Shown in pieces: positions 34,901-47,300 of a DNA stretch of 64,000 nucleotides. The translations under genes were made by a program, and so were the position numbers. Source of the stretch: Coprinellus micaceus (Eukaryota > Basidiomycota > Agaricomycetes > Agaricales > Psathyrellaceae); contig OX596344.1 in the NCBI GenBank assembly GCA_951394405.1, forward strand, positions 1,116,001-1,180,000, read 5' to 3'. The stretch's first letter is position 1, and the number at the start of each line of letters is the position of its first letter. The notes under the pieces were generated by a model. That model worked only from the letters and a program-made list of their open reading frames with translations, did not search any database and was not told the DNA's origin.

Positions 34901-35097
34901 GAAATGAAAAACCTAAATGAGCTACAACCGACTACGCACCGTCGTCTGCGGAAAAGTGCCAGTCGAGAACGTTCCCCCTCGTCGGATGGAACGAGGCATG
35001 GAATATAGCGACTACGGGGGCATATTTAATGCGCCACAACCAGCTAATACAAGTCCATAATTCCCTCACCGACGTCCTGAGGTGGTGTAGACGCCAT
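31919..35097 (-). CDS. DENN-domain protein, LCHN/DENND11 (Anr2-like)
   Basis: Four exons (35097-35070, 35011-34940, 34725-34650, 34595-31919) give 950 residues with no frame loss. The first exon encodes only MASTPPQDV plus one base. The start then reads VAIFHASFHPTRGNVLDWHF, DLDIDSLGLEFSALPSGLHQ and LDEDVIYFTTA, the longin-like opening of LCHN proteins. ALFRRRRTSHPLYRGFLLGS, PWRHLTTLKDVAERCY, LLGPASLTLYRYLLTRKRIL and LEKPSYYDLLIDLT complete the DENN core. The 500-residue C-terminal part has a CxxC pair (ECKLCGGKV, DVCLVCAGAW) and ends with KRGWRDLVGVVLGLGL, resembling the DUF4484 region. DENN proteins act as exchange factors for Rab GTPases. The exact Rab is unknown. Intron 3 (34726-34939) is 214 nt, four times the local norm. 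Confidence 0.85.
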
Positions 35098-35370
35098 AAC
35101 CCCTGTCCCTGGTTTCAACTACGGGTCAATTGTTGGTTGTAGTCGTTAAATTGTCGTGATATCGTTCCAGCAGACAGCGTCGCTATAGCAGTATACACGA
35201 TTGATAGAAATTTCAGGATAAGCAGAGCGATTGAAGGAATGAAGATGAGGGGGAGAGTCAAGTTGGTTGTTTCCTCGATGCTGGCTCCACCACAAATGCT
35301 GGCCCTAACTTAGGGTTATGCCTCGATAGGCGCCTATCATTCCCTCCGATCTTGGCCTTCTACCACCACC
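35098..35370. promoter_or_regulatory. Divergent promoter of DENN and prefoldin-5 genes
   Basis: 273 bp between two divergent ATGs. It must contain both promoters. No TATA box stands out. Confidence 0.5.
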
Positions 35371-36023
35371 ATGGCCCAACCTCAAGGCCAGCAGACAATC
35401 AACATCGCCGACCTTGACATACCCCAACTGAGTGACGTGAAGAAACAGCTAGAAGAGGCGGGTTTCATCCAGATATAGACGCTCCTCTCACTCATCCCAG
35501 ATCACATCGAACAGGAACTCAGTCACCTCACAAACTCGTTTGCGCAACTTAAGCAGGCTCAGAATAAGTTCAAGCAATGTATCGAGAACGTGAAGGAGCT
35601 GGGTGTGAAGGATAACAAAGGCACGCGGTTCCCAGCGCGTCGAAATGCCACTAATCCTGGCCCAGATAAATCTATCCTCGTCCCCCTAACCAACTCTCTA
35701 TACCTCCCTGGCAAGCTCGTCAACCCCGAGCATGTCATTATCGACGTTGGGACTGGGTACTATGTTAAGAAGGTGCGTTTTACCCGACTCACTCGCCGAA
35801 TATGCCCTCAATCGCGACTCAGACGCACGACCAAGCCACGAAACACTATTCCCAAAAGGTGTCCTACATCCAAACAAACCTCGAAAAGCTCGAGGAGACT
35901 ATTCAGCGGAAGCGGGAGAACGTGAGCGTTCTGGTGCAGATCCTCCAGCAGAAGGTGCAGGCACAGGTCAATGCAAATCCCGGGGCGTCAGGGAAGGGAG
36001 CTCAGGCGAGGGTGAAGGGCTGA
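35371..36023 (+). CDS. GIM5: Prefoldin subunit 5 (alpha type)
   Basis: Subunit of the hexameric prefoldin co-chaperone that hands nascent actin and tubulin to the CCT chaperonin. The start MAQPQGQQTINIADLDIPQL matches relatives. Four exons (35371-35457, 35515-35620, 35666-35772, 35823-36023) give 166 residues: DVKKQLEEELSHLTNSFAQL, QNKFKQCIENVKELGVKDNK, KSILVPLTNSLYLPGKLVNP, EHVIIDVGTGYYVKK, then the second coiled coil KHYSQKVSYIQTNLEKLEET and VLVQILQQKVQAQVN. Introns 1 and 2 both need GC donors: intron 1 (57 nt) carries an in-frame TAG and must be removed, whereas intron 2 (45 nt) has no stop and could be retained, adding 15 residues. Family alignment favours removal of both. Confidence 0.88.
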
Positions 36024-36178
36024 TTGGAGGGTACGAGAAAGGACAACACGTATACGAGCACGAGCGTTGTCTGTAGGGCGAAAGGGTACATATGGTATTT
36101 CCTGGTGAGTCTCTAGGTCACGCTACGGTAATAAACCAAGTGGAATATCTATCTATGGCTAATTATTTCGCCCAGCAA

Positions 36179-38051
36179 TCACTGACGCATATCTTCGTCC
36201 TTCTCCACCTTGATCCCATACACGGGCCACATTACGGGCGCATGCAAGTCTGGGACGCCGTCAGTCTTGATGGTTACCTCAGGTCCAACCTGAACGACAC
36301 CCCTCGTCTAAGATGCAAGCGCGTCAGTAAACCAGCAACCGCAAGGAGGCGCCGCAGTCACTCACCAAGCCAAGGGAAACCTTGATCGCGGGAGGTCCAG
36401 GGGCGTAGTGCTCCAGTGGTTCCTCTGAGCCCTTGACAAGCTTGAGGATGTTCTTCGCTGCGACCTCGCTCTGCAGTGGGGTCAGCGATCGCTCTCGGTG
36501 ACTACCGCCAAGAAGACCGTACCTGATAGTAGGCGGTGTGGCCTGCTTGGATGGCGCCAAAGGCGTCTGCAGAGTCCCCGACGACAAATATGTTAGGATA
36601 CGGGGAGGCGTTTGAAGGGTTCTTAGAGGACGCGGCGTCGGACGATGTGGGCTCCCCGAACGGCACAGGCGCATTGCTAAGTTGCATGGTGCGCTGGACG
36701 TAGGCCTGACCGCTCGTGGAGTTGATCGTTGACGGATCCATCGTCTTAAGGAGACCCGTGTTGGGCTTTTGGCCGGTGCACAACAGCTACAATGGGAAGC
36801 TTCAGTAATTGACGCTCAGGTGCAGGCGGAGATGAAGTGAGCTCACCAAGAGGTCCGCAGCGATCTCACGTCCCTTTTCGGTACGCACAACGCGTTTTCC
36901 CATCGCGTTCACGGCCTTGCTCGTCCCTGTCTTCGGGTCGATGGTGGAGAGGTCCAGTCTCTCGCCAAGGATGAGGTCAATCCCTTGAAGTTCCATCGTC
37001 TTGCGAACTGTTGTTTCGGCATCAGTTCATCACCTGACGTGGGACAGGTGGAAATAAGCGCCCAGAACTCACCCTCATCGTGCATCTCCTGACTGAATCG
37101 GGGCAAAACCTGCTGTCGGGAGTGAAGGAGTGTAACTCCCTTCTCGGGATGCACAGCTTTGATATCTGTTGCGAATTCTGCGATATCAAGGGGCGTCAGC
37201 TGGTTGTTACTCGGAACTCATTTCATGAAGTGAATGACTGACGGATGCCCAAAGCGCCGCCGCCAACCACCAGAACAGTCGGAGCCGCTTCGATAGCTTT
37301 CTGTCGTTCCTGGAGCCACTTGCAGCTCTCGTTCTTAAACCCGTTGAACGACCATGGCTCGTCTCCGGGCTTGACGTCCTCCCTGGGGTCCCTGCCCCAC
37401 AGATCCATAGGCCCGGGGAGGTGGGCGCCCAGAGCGTAGAGCGCATAGTCGAACGCGATTTCCGTCGAGTCGATTCCGAACTCGGGGAAAGCCTGCGAGA
37501 TGGTAATATGGTTAGGCCGGATGGAGGTGACTTCGGTCTTGAGTAAGATATGATTGGGGTTTCGCTTGGGCTTGTCGTTTTCGAGGAAGACGTTTGTGTA
37601 CGGAATGACTGAAAGTGTCCCGTTAGCTTGGGGTAGGCTGGATGGAGATCATGTGTGGCTTACAGGCCTTGTACTCGTGTCCGGGAAGCACCGCGAACCG
37701 GGGCAGGACATACACATCTTTGAGAGCAAGGTAAGCACATTGCTAGACGTTCATGGAAGCAAAGAGCCACTCACGGTTAGAGTGCCTATCGCGGTCACAC
37801 ATCATAAATGAGCGCTTCGACCCAAGGTTATGGTAACAGGGCACATACGAGTTTCGATCAATTGCAATAAGTCTCCAGTCTTCCGGGAGACCTTCAGCGA
37901 GCATCTGGGTTCCCTTGGTGCCTGTATATTCACATCTCACAATGAGAACGAGAGGCAGTTCTCCCAAAGTTGAGTGGTACTGACCGCCATAAGCAAGGCC
38001 CAAGACTACGACGGTCTTTGTGTGCTTAGTGGGTGCGACGCCTCCTCCCAT
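36179..38051 (-). CDS. AIFM2/FSP1-like FAD pyridine-nucleotide oxidoreductase
   Basis: NAD(P)H-dependent flavoprotein of the AIF/AMID group (relatives reduce quinones and guard membranes against lipid peroxidation). The start MGGGVAPTKHTKTVVVLGLA gives the FAD Rossmann fold, with TKGTQMLAEGLPEDWRLIAI after an intron. Other blocks are YVLPRFAVLPGHEYK, FDYALYALGAHLPGPMDLWG, the NAD Rossmann motif TVLVVGGGALGIQL, LLHSRQQVLPRFSQEMHDE, LLCTGQKPNTGLLKTM and the FAD-binding NIFVVGDSADAFGAIQAGHT. The end reads HAPVMWPVYGIKVEKDEDMRQ. Several short introns interrupt it. No mitochondrial presequence or myristoylation site is seen in this model. The protein's role here is inferred from the family only. 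It converges on prefoldin-5 with 155 bp between stops. Confidence 0.88.
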
Positions 38052-40597
38052 AATTAGTCGAAGGATCGTGGATAGAGCGGGGACGGTTGGGAAGTACAGC
38101 TTGAAGGGTGGGGGAAGGGAAGATGAGGAGAAGGCGTCTCGTTCGATAGTCTTATCAGATAAAGGTCATCTTGGCGTTGCTGATGACAATCTTCATCTTA
38201 TCAGATTCTCCACGGATCCCATATGGTTTCGGATCTCTGAGCCGCAACGCTTGCGGACCCGGAGTCGGTGACTCGGGGCTAGGTTCAATTGAAATCGACC
38301 CTCCGACATTTCCCCCCACTTATTACAGCTTATTACGCCCAGCGACGACACAAGAAAAGGCTACGGCCTACTGGCTCAAAAGTCGATGCTACGTTACCCG
38401 AGGCGGCGAGCACGCGGCGGGCGGTGGGTCCTTGTGGATCCCGGGAAACCCCGGCTTCTTCATCATCAAGCGCCTCTGGCGTCATGGACTCACACTACAT
38501 GCAGCCACACGCTACCACACACCACCCCATAGCACAGGTTCCAGGCCATCTCATATTTCCGGGGACAGAGATTCTACCGTCGTCGGATGCCCTAGCGCCT
38601 GTGCTTCTATTTGGGCTGGGTTCCACCCTTTTTTCTAGGCTGAACTTCGACGACTTGGGACAGTTCAGACACAGCGACTCGGACTGGCCTGAGTGACCAA
38701 TCACGGTTTACCTCTGATCTCAGCGGTTCGAAGCCGAGGCAATAGGCCAGCGACTTTCGGATCGGTTTCTGGGGCCGATGATCTCCAAACGAACTTCAGG
38801 CGGCTGAGGGAGCCTCCCAAGATAATCGCGCTCTATGATGGAAGATGAGGCGACGCCTGACTCGAGAATAAATTTATCTATATGGTATCCCAGGGGCTGC
38901 CCCGGGGCCCTTTAGATTGTGCACTTCGCCCGAGCTATCGACTGGGCCGCGAAAAGGTACATCCTCGGATACCACACTGGGCTCCCCCAGGAGCTCAAGA
39001 CACTTAGCCTCGAGAGAGTCCGATGGTGCTCGATACTCATGGTGCGTTAAATTCTATGCCTTCATGATCTGGATCAGTTGCTCGCAATGCGCGGTCCCGT
39101 TGATATTTCCGGTCTTGGGTTCGGCGCGAGGAAGTTTTCTGAAGAGGGGGAAGGCGCTTTATGGTACTCAAGTACCCTCGAGTAGACTTGAGAGCGCCCG
39201 TGAGCCCAATGGTATATGGGCTCCTGAGGTTGAGACCCTGTTACACGCGGGTCCAATGGCGGGGATCGTCCCGCTGGGGTAGGCCGTGGGCCAGAGGCGC
39301 CATGTACCTGCCCTACGATGGTGGTGTTCAGAGGGCTGGGGTTGAAGATCCATAACTCGGCGCTAGGGTGCAGCCACATAGACTACTATAAATTTGGATC
39401 CCCCTGGAGCGCAGTGTAAGGTTGTTAGGATATCAGATTTTCGTTGGCTGACTACGGGAGACTAACATACACTATAAGTAAAGAAATATCAAGTTTCCTC
39501 TGATCTCGCACGGTAATTTGCCTGCCAATGTTTTGCGTCCGGTTTGGGGACGCTCAGGAACGTGCTCCCCCTCGAGTCGTGCTGAGTAGCGGTTTCGCGA
39601 TGTGGATCAGTGTGAATCCTCGTGTTTTTGACAGGCTGTGATTAAGGACTCACCGGCAATCTTAGCGAGCTCGAACTCGAAATGGGGTGGCGCAGGGAAT
39701 CCAGCGCTTCGGGGGCCGGCGAGGTCACTAATTGGTTAGGCGCCCAGCTACCTCTGGCCCCTATCCATCGCGATACCAACCGCAAGGCGACGTCACGGTT
39801 CAAGTCGTCAAATCACTTCCGGTGCTGCAAGGCCTTTTGAAAGAGTTCCTGTATTATTATGAGGGCTACGCCTTTTAGGGCTTACGACAGGAGGCTCAGG
39901 CCTCCTCCGTTTACACCGTCTGCCACTCAGGTATATGCAAGCGGGCGTAATGGCCACCAAAGTCATCAGATTTCGATGCAGACAGAAATGGAACCCGAAT
40001 CTATTTACCGAGAGTATACCCATTAATCGTGCCTCGGCGAACTGGTAACGTGAGTGAGTCAACCGACCCCTCCTGCTTCCTCCTGAGCCGTTTTCAGGTC
40101 GAAGGTCCGATAAGTCTGGTCTGATAAAGTTACGCTGATGCTAAGTTACAGGGGGTAGCAAATATGATACAGTAGAATATGCGTGAGGGAAGGCCAAGAT
40201 AAAGTTAATTTAGAGCACCTGTGATACAGGGAAAAGGGGAACGAGATGTAGTCATGCGTGGGTCGCAACAGAGCTTCGAAAGACGGAAAGGTAGGGTCCG
40301 AGAGATGGGATAAAAAAAGATTAACCCGGCGCCGCCGAGATATCTGACTATGAGCTGAATATAAGGGGATAGCTTTGTGGCGCGGCGGCTGCGAACCTCG
40401 AGGAGGTGCATGGACATGGGTTTGTGCTTCATGAAACACTGTGCGACATCAGTTGGGTAGAAGAGGTGGTGGAATTTGAATGGGACAGGGTCTGGCAACT
40501 GGGACGTGCTGTTCTAGCTGGTGTGAACCTTGAGGCGAATGGACAAATGAAAGCGAGGTGTGAGATCAGGAGAGCATGCCTGAAAGAACGGGGATGC
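38052..40597. other. Gene-free 2.5-kb region
   Basis: The longest stretch without a gene. It is the 5' flank of the AIFM2-like gene and the 3' flank of the G-alpha gene. Frames such as 38289-38696 (plus) are open by chance, without family motifs. A GGTTCGAAGCC near 38724 resembles a tRNA B box, but no cloverleaf can be built. Base composition shifts from GC-rich to AT-rich several times, which may mean old inserted DNA. Confidence 0.5.
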
Positions 40598-42739
40598 CTA
40601 AAGCATGTCACCTTCTCTCAGGTGCTGTCGTAAGATAGATTCGCGCACTCCAATAAGTAGAACCGCCATGGAGTTGATATCCTGTAGTTTCCAGGCGATG
40701 TGAGTTCGACCGAAGCCAAGGGGAAGCCAAGGGTGGACGTACGATAGCCGACGTTTCGTAGCACATGAATGGGCGTGGTTGGGGTGAGTTTCGTTTCTAT
40801 GAAAAAAATATTAATGAGTGGTTGGCAGGAACACTCCGCAACTTACGTGGTAGGTCCTGAATTTTTCCTTGAAGTCTGAGAAGAGCTGTCAGTAGGGAGC
40901 CGGCGGCGAGGGAGAAGTCTGAGCTTACACTTCGTGACCGTTTGCTCATCGTTTGGTAGGTCCCCGTAAGTAGGTACGTATCTCCGAACTTCAACGCCAG
41001 CAGTCAATGTGGCTTGAAGCACATCCATCTGAAATGAAACTTAGTCGGGACTGTCCACGTCAAAAGCGTAAACATGCTCACTTTGTTGAAGAACAAGATC
41101 AAATTAGCTTTAGCCAAAAGCTTGCTAGAGCATATTTCGCGCCATAGCATCATGCTGTCCTCCTGAAGTACGAGGTCAAGTCGGGGTCAAGGTGACGAGG
41201 GGGGGGCAACTTACAAGCCGGTTTACACGGACCGCTTCCTCGAGCGTTTGATTGAATGCCAGCGGTGCGAGGAACAAGATGGCCTGGACTATGTAGTGGA
41301 ACGATTCAATACTGCAGAGTTATCGGATGAGCGCCTGAGGAACCTACCATCATCAAAGTACGGAACCCATGTCGCTCGTTGACTGCGGCTTCCACCAACA
41401 TCAGTAATATATACATCAGCATTAGATTCGACGCCTAGATCATGGGGTCAAGATGAGTACCACTCTGCAAAACAGTAGCACCTACCTTTCTCGACAACGA
41501 AGTGATGCTCCTCAACGCCCACCGTTCGGATACGAGCGCGCACGATATCAGCTGACGCCGGGCATCAGCATCGAGTGAGAACAAAGCAGCGACTTTGTTG
41601 AGTACTCACAATCAGACGGTAGGTAGTCCATAGTGGCTATCCGAGCTATGTCATTCAAGAAACTGGAGGAGGTATCAGCGGCGAGATGAGGGGTATCAAG
41701 GGCGTTCGAGGTCACGTACAACCCAGGCATCTGTTCAAGATAGACCCTGTGACGTTGGAGCGTTTGGCGGACCAGTAGGTCTGCCCAAAGGTCAACGATT
41801 TCATCCCGAGAGCCGCATAGAACACTTGTAGGGTCTATCTCCTGATTGACGACAGATTGCGATCGTCGCCTGGAAGCCGAACCATATTCTGGTCCATCAG
41901 CGACAGACGAAACCCGAGGACGTCTCTTCAGAAGCCCTTTCCATTCCGTGCCTCGGACACAGACTTCGCGACAGTTGTCCTTGCAGTCTGGCGAGATGAG
42001 CTTGAGGACGTTGGATCCAATGAAGAATAGGGGAGATAGGGTGAGGCGAAGTCGGCGCAATTTGCGTGCTGGACCGTCTGTTGAGGAGTCTGTTGGTGTT
42101 CTGGGGTACGCGCCATTGGACTCCCAGTCCCGGGCGAGCGTTTCAACGATTATCCGGAGGGACCTATGGTCTGGTATGAGCATGTAGGGATGCCGTTGGG
42201 AGCATATCAGACTGACGATATAATATTCAATTGGATAATAGTCTTCCAAAGCTGCCTTTCGCCTTCAAAAGCCTTCGGTGAAAATGCCCGTTGGAAGTCT
42301 GGGACAAGATTCAGAGGTTGAGTTACCGGTCATGATGTAAATGTATGGGCGGAATACGCCTACTTCGCAGTACGGAGCTCTGAATGGGAGAGGTTAGCCA
42401 CAATACACAGACTCGGCCTATGTCTACACGCACCTTCCCTGACTCGGATTGGCCTAGTGCGACGCCCGTCCTCAGCACGGCACAATGCTGTAGAGATAAC
42501 AGAGACCTACCAAGGAGTAGGATCTTTACGCCCTTCCTCCGCTTCTCCATCGCCTTGCGCGCTTCATGCAAGTTGGAATCTATTTGCTTGGATATCTTGT
42601 GTGCTTCCTGCAGTTGCCTCACGCGAAGTTGGGCTTCTTCCTCCGTCTCGTTCGGGTGTGCGCCGCCATTCCATTGCTTTGACAAGAAGGGATTGGCTGA
42701 GAGGTCGTCTTTCTGGCCGCTCTTGTCTCTGGACTTCAT
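40598..42739 (-). CDS. Atypical heterotrimeric G-protein alpha subunit
   Basis: GTP-binding alpha subunit of the expanded basidiomycete type. Many short introns separate: MKSRDKSGQKDDLSANPFLS, the coiled region ISKQIDSNLHEARKAMEKRR, P-loop KILLLGQSESGKSSVLR, a 200-residue insertion with basic and Ser-rich stretches, switch I IVRARIRTVGVEEHHF, switch II DVYITDVGGSRSQRATWVPY, AILFLAPLAFNQTLEEAVRV, LILFFNKMDVLQATL (NKxD guanine motif), YFKEKFRTYH, CYETSAIDINSMAV and the C-terminus RESILRQHLREGDML. There is no MGxxxS myristoylation start and no N-terminal cysteine. Canonical switch II is DVGGQR: here the catalytic Gln is Ser, so GTP hydrolysis should be slow. It probably works in signalling, with receptor and effector unknown. 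Confidence 0.88.
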
Positions 42740-44320
42740 CCTGGAGGGGAAAGGGATTAGAGGGTAAGGGGCGCTTAAGGAGGTTGGTGGTGGTTGCCAA
42801 GAAGAGGTTCAGGAAACGGGAGAAAAGCCGTCGGTTATTTCAATGTCGTCGCCTTCCCTCGCGGCCCTGAAGGCCAAATGGAACTAAGACCGTTCTGATC
42901 TCAACCAACTCAATCGCGCGTTTAGGCACCGCAAGTGCACCCGGACCCCATTACCAACGGCGGCTAGGTACAGCCTTTCCCGTTCCATCAATTTCGGTGA
43001 TTTCCGTGGCAAAACCCAAAACGTCCACCCAAAGTCCAAAGCAAATCGCAACCCTGCTTAACGCCAGGATCCCAGTAATGAGCCCATTCTGAAGAAGTAG
43101 GTTTGGTTGCACAAAGGTAGGGCGCGCACCGTAATTCGCAATTCGGCGGGCGACCAAGCGAGGACCCTACAGCTGACGGGAGTACCGTAAACGTTTGAAT
43201 TGCCTTGCGATTGAGTTTCGCACGTAAGCGTTGAAATGGGCTTGATAAAATGGAATATAACTCTAAGGGAGAGTTTGTTCGGCTACGCTTGGACACAGGT
43301 GGCGAAATTGAGGGTGAATTGAGGCGGCGGGAAGGAAGGTGAAAGGAAGCAAACAGTCCATGAGAGTGAAGTTGGGAACTCACCCATTGGGGTGCTGGCC
43401 CCGGAAAGGATACGTTCTGGATCGGCCAAAGAAAGGAACAGTGGAATGAATGGGGAAGAGCACTGAATTGCTTTGCGTTTTTGAGTTCGACGCTCGGGAC
43501 GTCGGGAATCTGCTGTCACACCGCCGATTGAGGGGGTGCCTTGCGCGTGAGGTGAGTCCCGCACCATATAATTAAATGCGGGAACGCATTCAAATCCTAT
43601 TCGCAGTTAGTACCGTACCAATAGGAAGCGGCCATGGCCACTCAGGGTTGCCAGCATTCCACCGCTAGCGTATCCGCACGAGACTCGGATGCCGTCCCAC
43701 TTTCACCAGGGACCCCGTGGAAAACCCTTCAGCACTGTCTCTGGATTTTGGTTGTGGGAGCCACGCATAATTTGGGCGCGTTCGTGAGACTGAACTGGAA
43801 AGTTGAAATAACAAAATACACCGGTTGCGGGGGTTATGAAACCCTGGCGAGAAGCCACAAGCAAAATTCTTTGCTGACCCAGAGCAACGTTATGAGAACG
43901 AACAGGCGGTCCCAAAAGGCATACGATTGGATGAGCGTTGGGAGACGTCGGGTGGAGCGCCACAGACAGACTGGAGGCGCTTTGACGACGTCTTGACCGT
44001 GGGTTATCCCCCGTGTGGGGTCAACCAAACTCGTGGACCTGCGAAAGGAAGGGAAGAGATGAGATGGATGTCGACGTGATCAATTCGTCAAGGGGTACCT
44101 TCTACCCTTCTTCCAGGTACATGATTGTGTAGTCCGCGCTTCCTATATTCTTTGGTGGAGTGGGATCGACTGGAGAACTTGTCACCATGATAGAAGAAAC
44201 GAATCTTAACAGTGAGAGCAGGTCCGTAAAGGGTATAATGCACAACAGAACGTGAAGTTGAAAGCGCAACGGCGGCAGAGATGTTAGCAGATGGGAAAGA
44301 TGGAAGCAAGGAGTGGATCA
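42740..44320. other. Intergenic between PMS1 and G-alpha genes
   Basis: The 5' flank of the G-alpha gene and 3' flank of PMS1 (both minus). No gene is supported. A short hairpin-forming inverted repeat (TCCCGCA and TGCGGGA) lies around 43557-43584. Other open frames are short and motif-free. Confidence 0.5.
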
Positions 44321-47300
44321 TTAGTTGAATGAGGCCCAACCCATTGGGCGGGTTTTGAGCGGTAGCGAGCTGACGCTCGCGATATCGGCCAAGTGACGCA
44401 TCGTTGGTCGCCCGTGAGGGCAATTCCAGGGCTGATCAATAGTTCCCATATGCCGGACAACCTATAGCACCGGTAAGAGCGTCAGCTCAAAAAACATGGA
44501 CTGGGACAATCGAAGCCCCGTACCGTTGTCATTTGCGTCTGGTTCAGTGCCATGCCAACCATAACACTCTTTCGACAAGCCCGAGAAGCAAACATCGCCC
44601 GAGCCTTGGAGCACCGAACCATCGTTCCTGAAGATGTATCACGGAGCAAATGGATGAGCTCCTCCAAATCTAGAGGTCCCCCGTCAGCCCAGGCCCAGAT
44701 AGCGACGATGTCAAGTTGTCTTCCTTGCCTTTCATGTCGAACACGGTGTTCTTGCTGACGGGTTGAGCCGTCAATTGAAGTCGAGCTCCGCATGCATCAT
44801 TGTCAGGAGCTACATGAACTTCGAAGCCGTTATCCTTGAGAATTTGGAGGTTCTCGCTCGCTACAAGTTCGTCGGCAGCAGTGAGTTCGAGGGGACGAGG
44901 CCTAAATGATTGTCGTTAGTTCTATAGACGGAAGCTTGGAGTTTGGTAACGCCTACCGCAACAACTTTTGCGACTGGATCTTCGTGGTCAACTGTAGAGT
45001 TTCGAAATTATACTTCTCGTCGGAGGCGTGTTGGTCCACGATAAACAAGTCGTCCATCGCAGCGAAAGACTCCCCGAGAGCCTTCCGTCGCCTGCAGATG
45101 ATGAAGCCAAGATTAAACTGGCCAAGGATGTCCATCGAGGCGAAATCAGACTTATTGATGATGCGCGAAAGCGCCTCGGCCGCCTTCTCGTTATTTTCCG
45201 AGTTATGTACCCCAGCATCGCTCGGAACCTTCGCACTGTTACCAGCGGTTAGAAGTTTCCCGCCATCTGCAGGAGTAACGGGTCCAAGATGCCTCTTCCA
45301 GGAGGATAGGACCTTGTCGAAGTCGAATTGCACTGATATGTCAGCACTTGAGTCGGAATGCCGAACAAATTCGATTGGTGGAAGCTCTTCCCCTGCCACT
45401 GCATCAGGAGAAGCTACTTCTCCAGGTACCACAGGGGCCTCTTCCGCTTGACTTGTTAGATGGTTATCGACTTCCTTCGGTACGAGTTCAACGGACGCAT
45501 TATCTTCGTCGTCAGATGGGCACATCCGGCTGCGGTGTCCGGACGGAGACTTGGGGTGGGTGGGGGATTGCGTGCCATCGGAATCTTCCTGAGGCGGGTC
45601 GGGGGAAGAGCGGATGACTTGGCTCCCAGTCAATGCAAACGATGCAATGTTCAGTGCAGGAGGTTCCCTCGTGACAGCCCTCTTCTTCTTACGCGGGGGA
45701 GGTACGTGATCAGCCTGGCCTGAGATAGGTCGTTTTGCGACGCGTGGTCCCGCGTTGTCATGTCTCCCAGCAACGGGTTCATCGTCCACCCGACGTTCCT
45801 TCGAGGAATGGGCGTTACTTTCCTTGGGTAGCCCAGGTGGACTGGGGGATGTAGGAGCTGTCTGAGAGGAGGGAATGACAGTAGACAGTGAGGATCGTCG
45901 CGCCTTTTGGGTGGGTGTCGAGACTGCAGACCACCTGGACCTGGTGGTATCGACGACAAGATCTGCTTCCCTGGATGAAGGAGCAATCCCGGAGGTACGT
46001 GAGGGGATGGACGCTACGGAGGGCTGAGAGGATAAAGGAATTACATCCATCGCATTAGCGCTGGCCAGGCGTTCGGCGAGAGGGTTATGTGCCGTCTGAA
46101 CCGGGGGCCTCGGATGAGGTGACGACGACGATATGTCCAAAATACCAGGGTTCCCATTCTCCCGCCCTGGATTCGTGGATTTCGACGGACCTGGTTCAGG
46201 TTGCTCTTCGATTTCGTTCACAAGGGACTGTCGCTCTGAACGGCGGTGGACCACAATTGGGCTTAACACAGACTGCGTTAGTGTTTGGGTTTCCGTGAGG
46301 TCGAATGTAGACCGGGATGAGGAGAAACGTGACTCCAGAGTAGCCTGTATCCTGCATTAGATCTCCATACACTCAGGGCGACGAAACAACCTACCTTTAG
46401 GGCTGCCACTAGATTGCTCTCATTATGAACAAGAATAGTCCGCTTGTCGGGGCTGACATTGACATCGCACGAGGCTGGATGAAAAGTTAACCTTCACAGC
46501 AAAAACGTGAGGTAGGGAAGAGGGCATACTGGTCGGGATCACGAAGTTTGCGACGATGAAAGGGGATTGATTCATATTAAAGGTTCTATAAACCTCATTG
46601 AATGCCTTTTGCACTTTTGGCAAGGTGCAAGGGCGGCCGTTCACGTAGAAATACTGTCGCTCTACGTTCCCCCTTCCGCATCCCACGGCAAATTTGGAGA
46701 TGAGACCCTTCACCTCAATTGTCGTCAACTCCGGTGGTTCCTGGTTCAGCCTGTGGAAGACGTTAGATCCTGTCAAGAACCGAGGGTGGATCGGGAGGTG
46801 AGATGTGGAGAATCACTCACATCTGAAGACGCTTGACCACTGACTTTTCCACCCCGACCTCGAACGAAACATCCAGGTCAACAACATTGTCTAATGCTGC
46901 AGAGCCCCAGAGCGCGGTGACCGCTGCCTTGGTAGATGGCTTTCCAGGGGTCTGCAGTTGTAGGGATTTATGTCTGGGAAATATGAATATCAAAGAGGGA
47001 CGGGATATAAGAATGGCTCACACCCTTTGTCCGAGAAATTCGCCACCGACAAGCGGACAGGCGGTTCAGATGAGCAAGGTACAAGAGCATAAGCGTGAAG
47101 CAAGCTTAGAGCCTTTCCAAACTCCCTCTTGAGGTTACGTTCAAACTCCTTGCGACGAACCGGAAGGGGAGAGAACAGGTCTGAAAGCGAGACGGTGGTA
47201 CCTTGCTGCCAACGTCAACAGTCAATCCCTATCTGTTCGGCTCGATTGCCCGTTTTCGCACCTTCCTTGCAGCGACACTCCTAGATCCCACTTCGCCGGT

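Noticed and set aside
38715..38740. tRNA-like GGTTCGAAGCC
   Set aside because: Acceptor and anticodon arms cannot be formed from the flanks.
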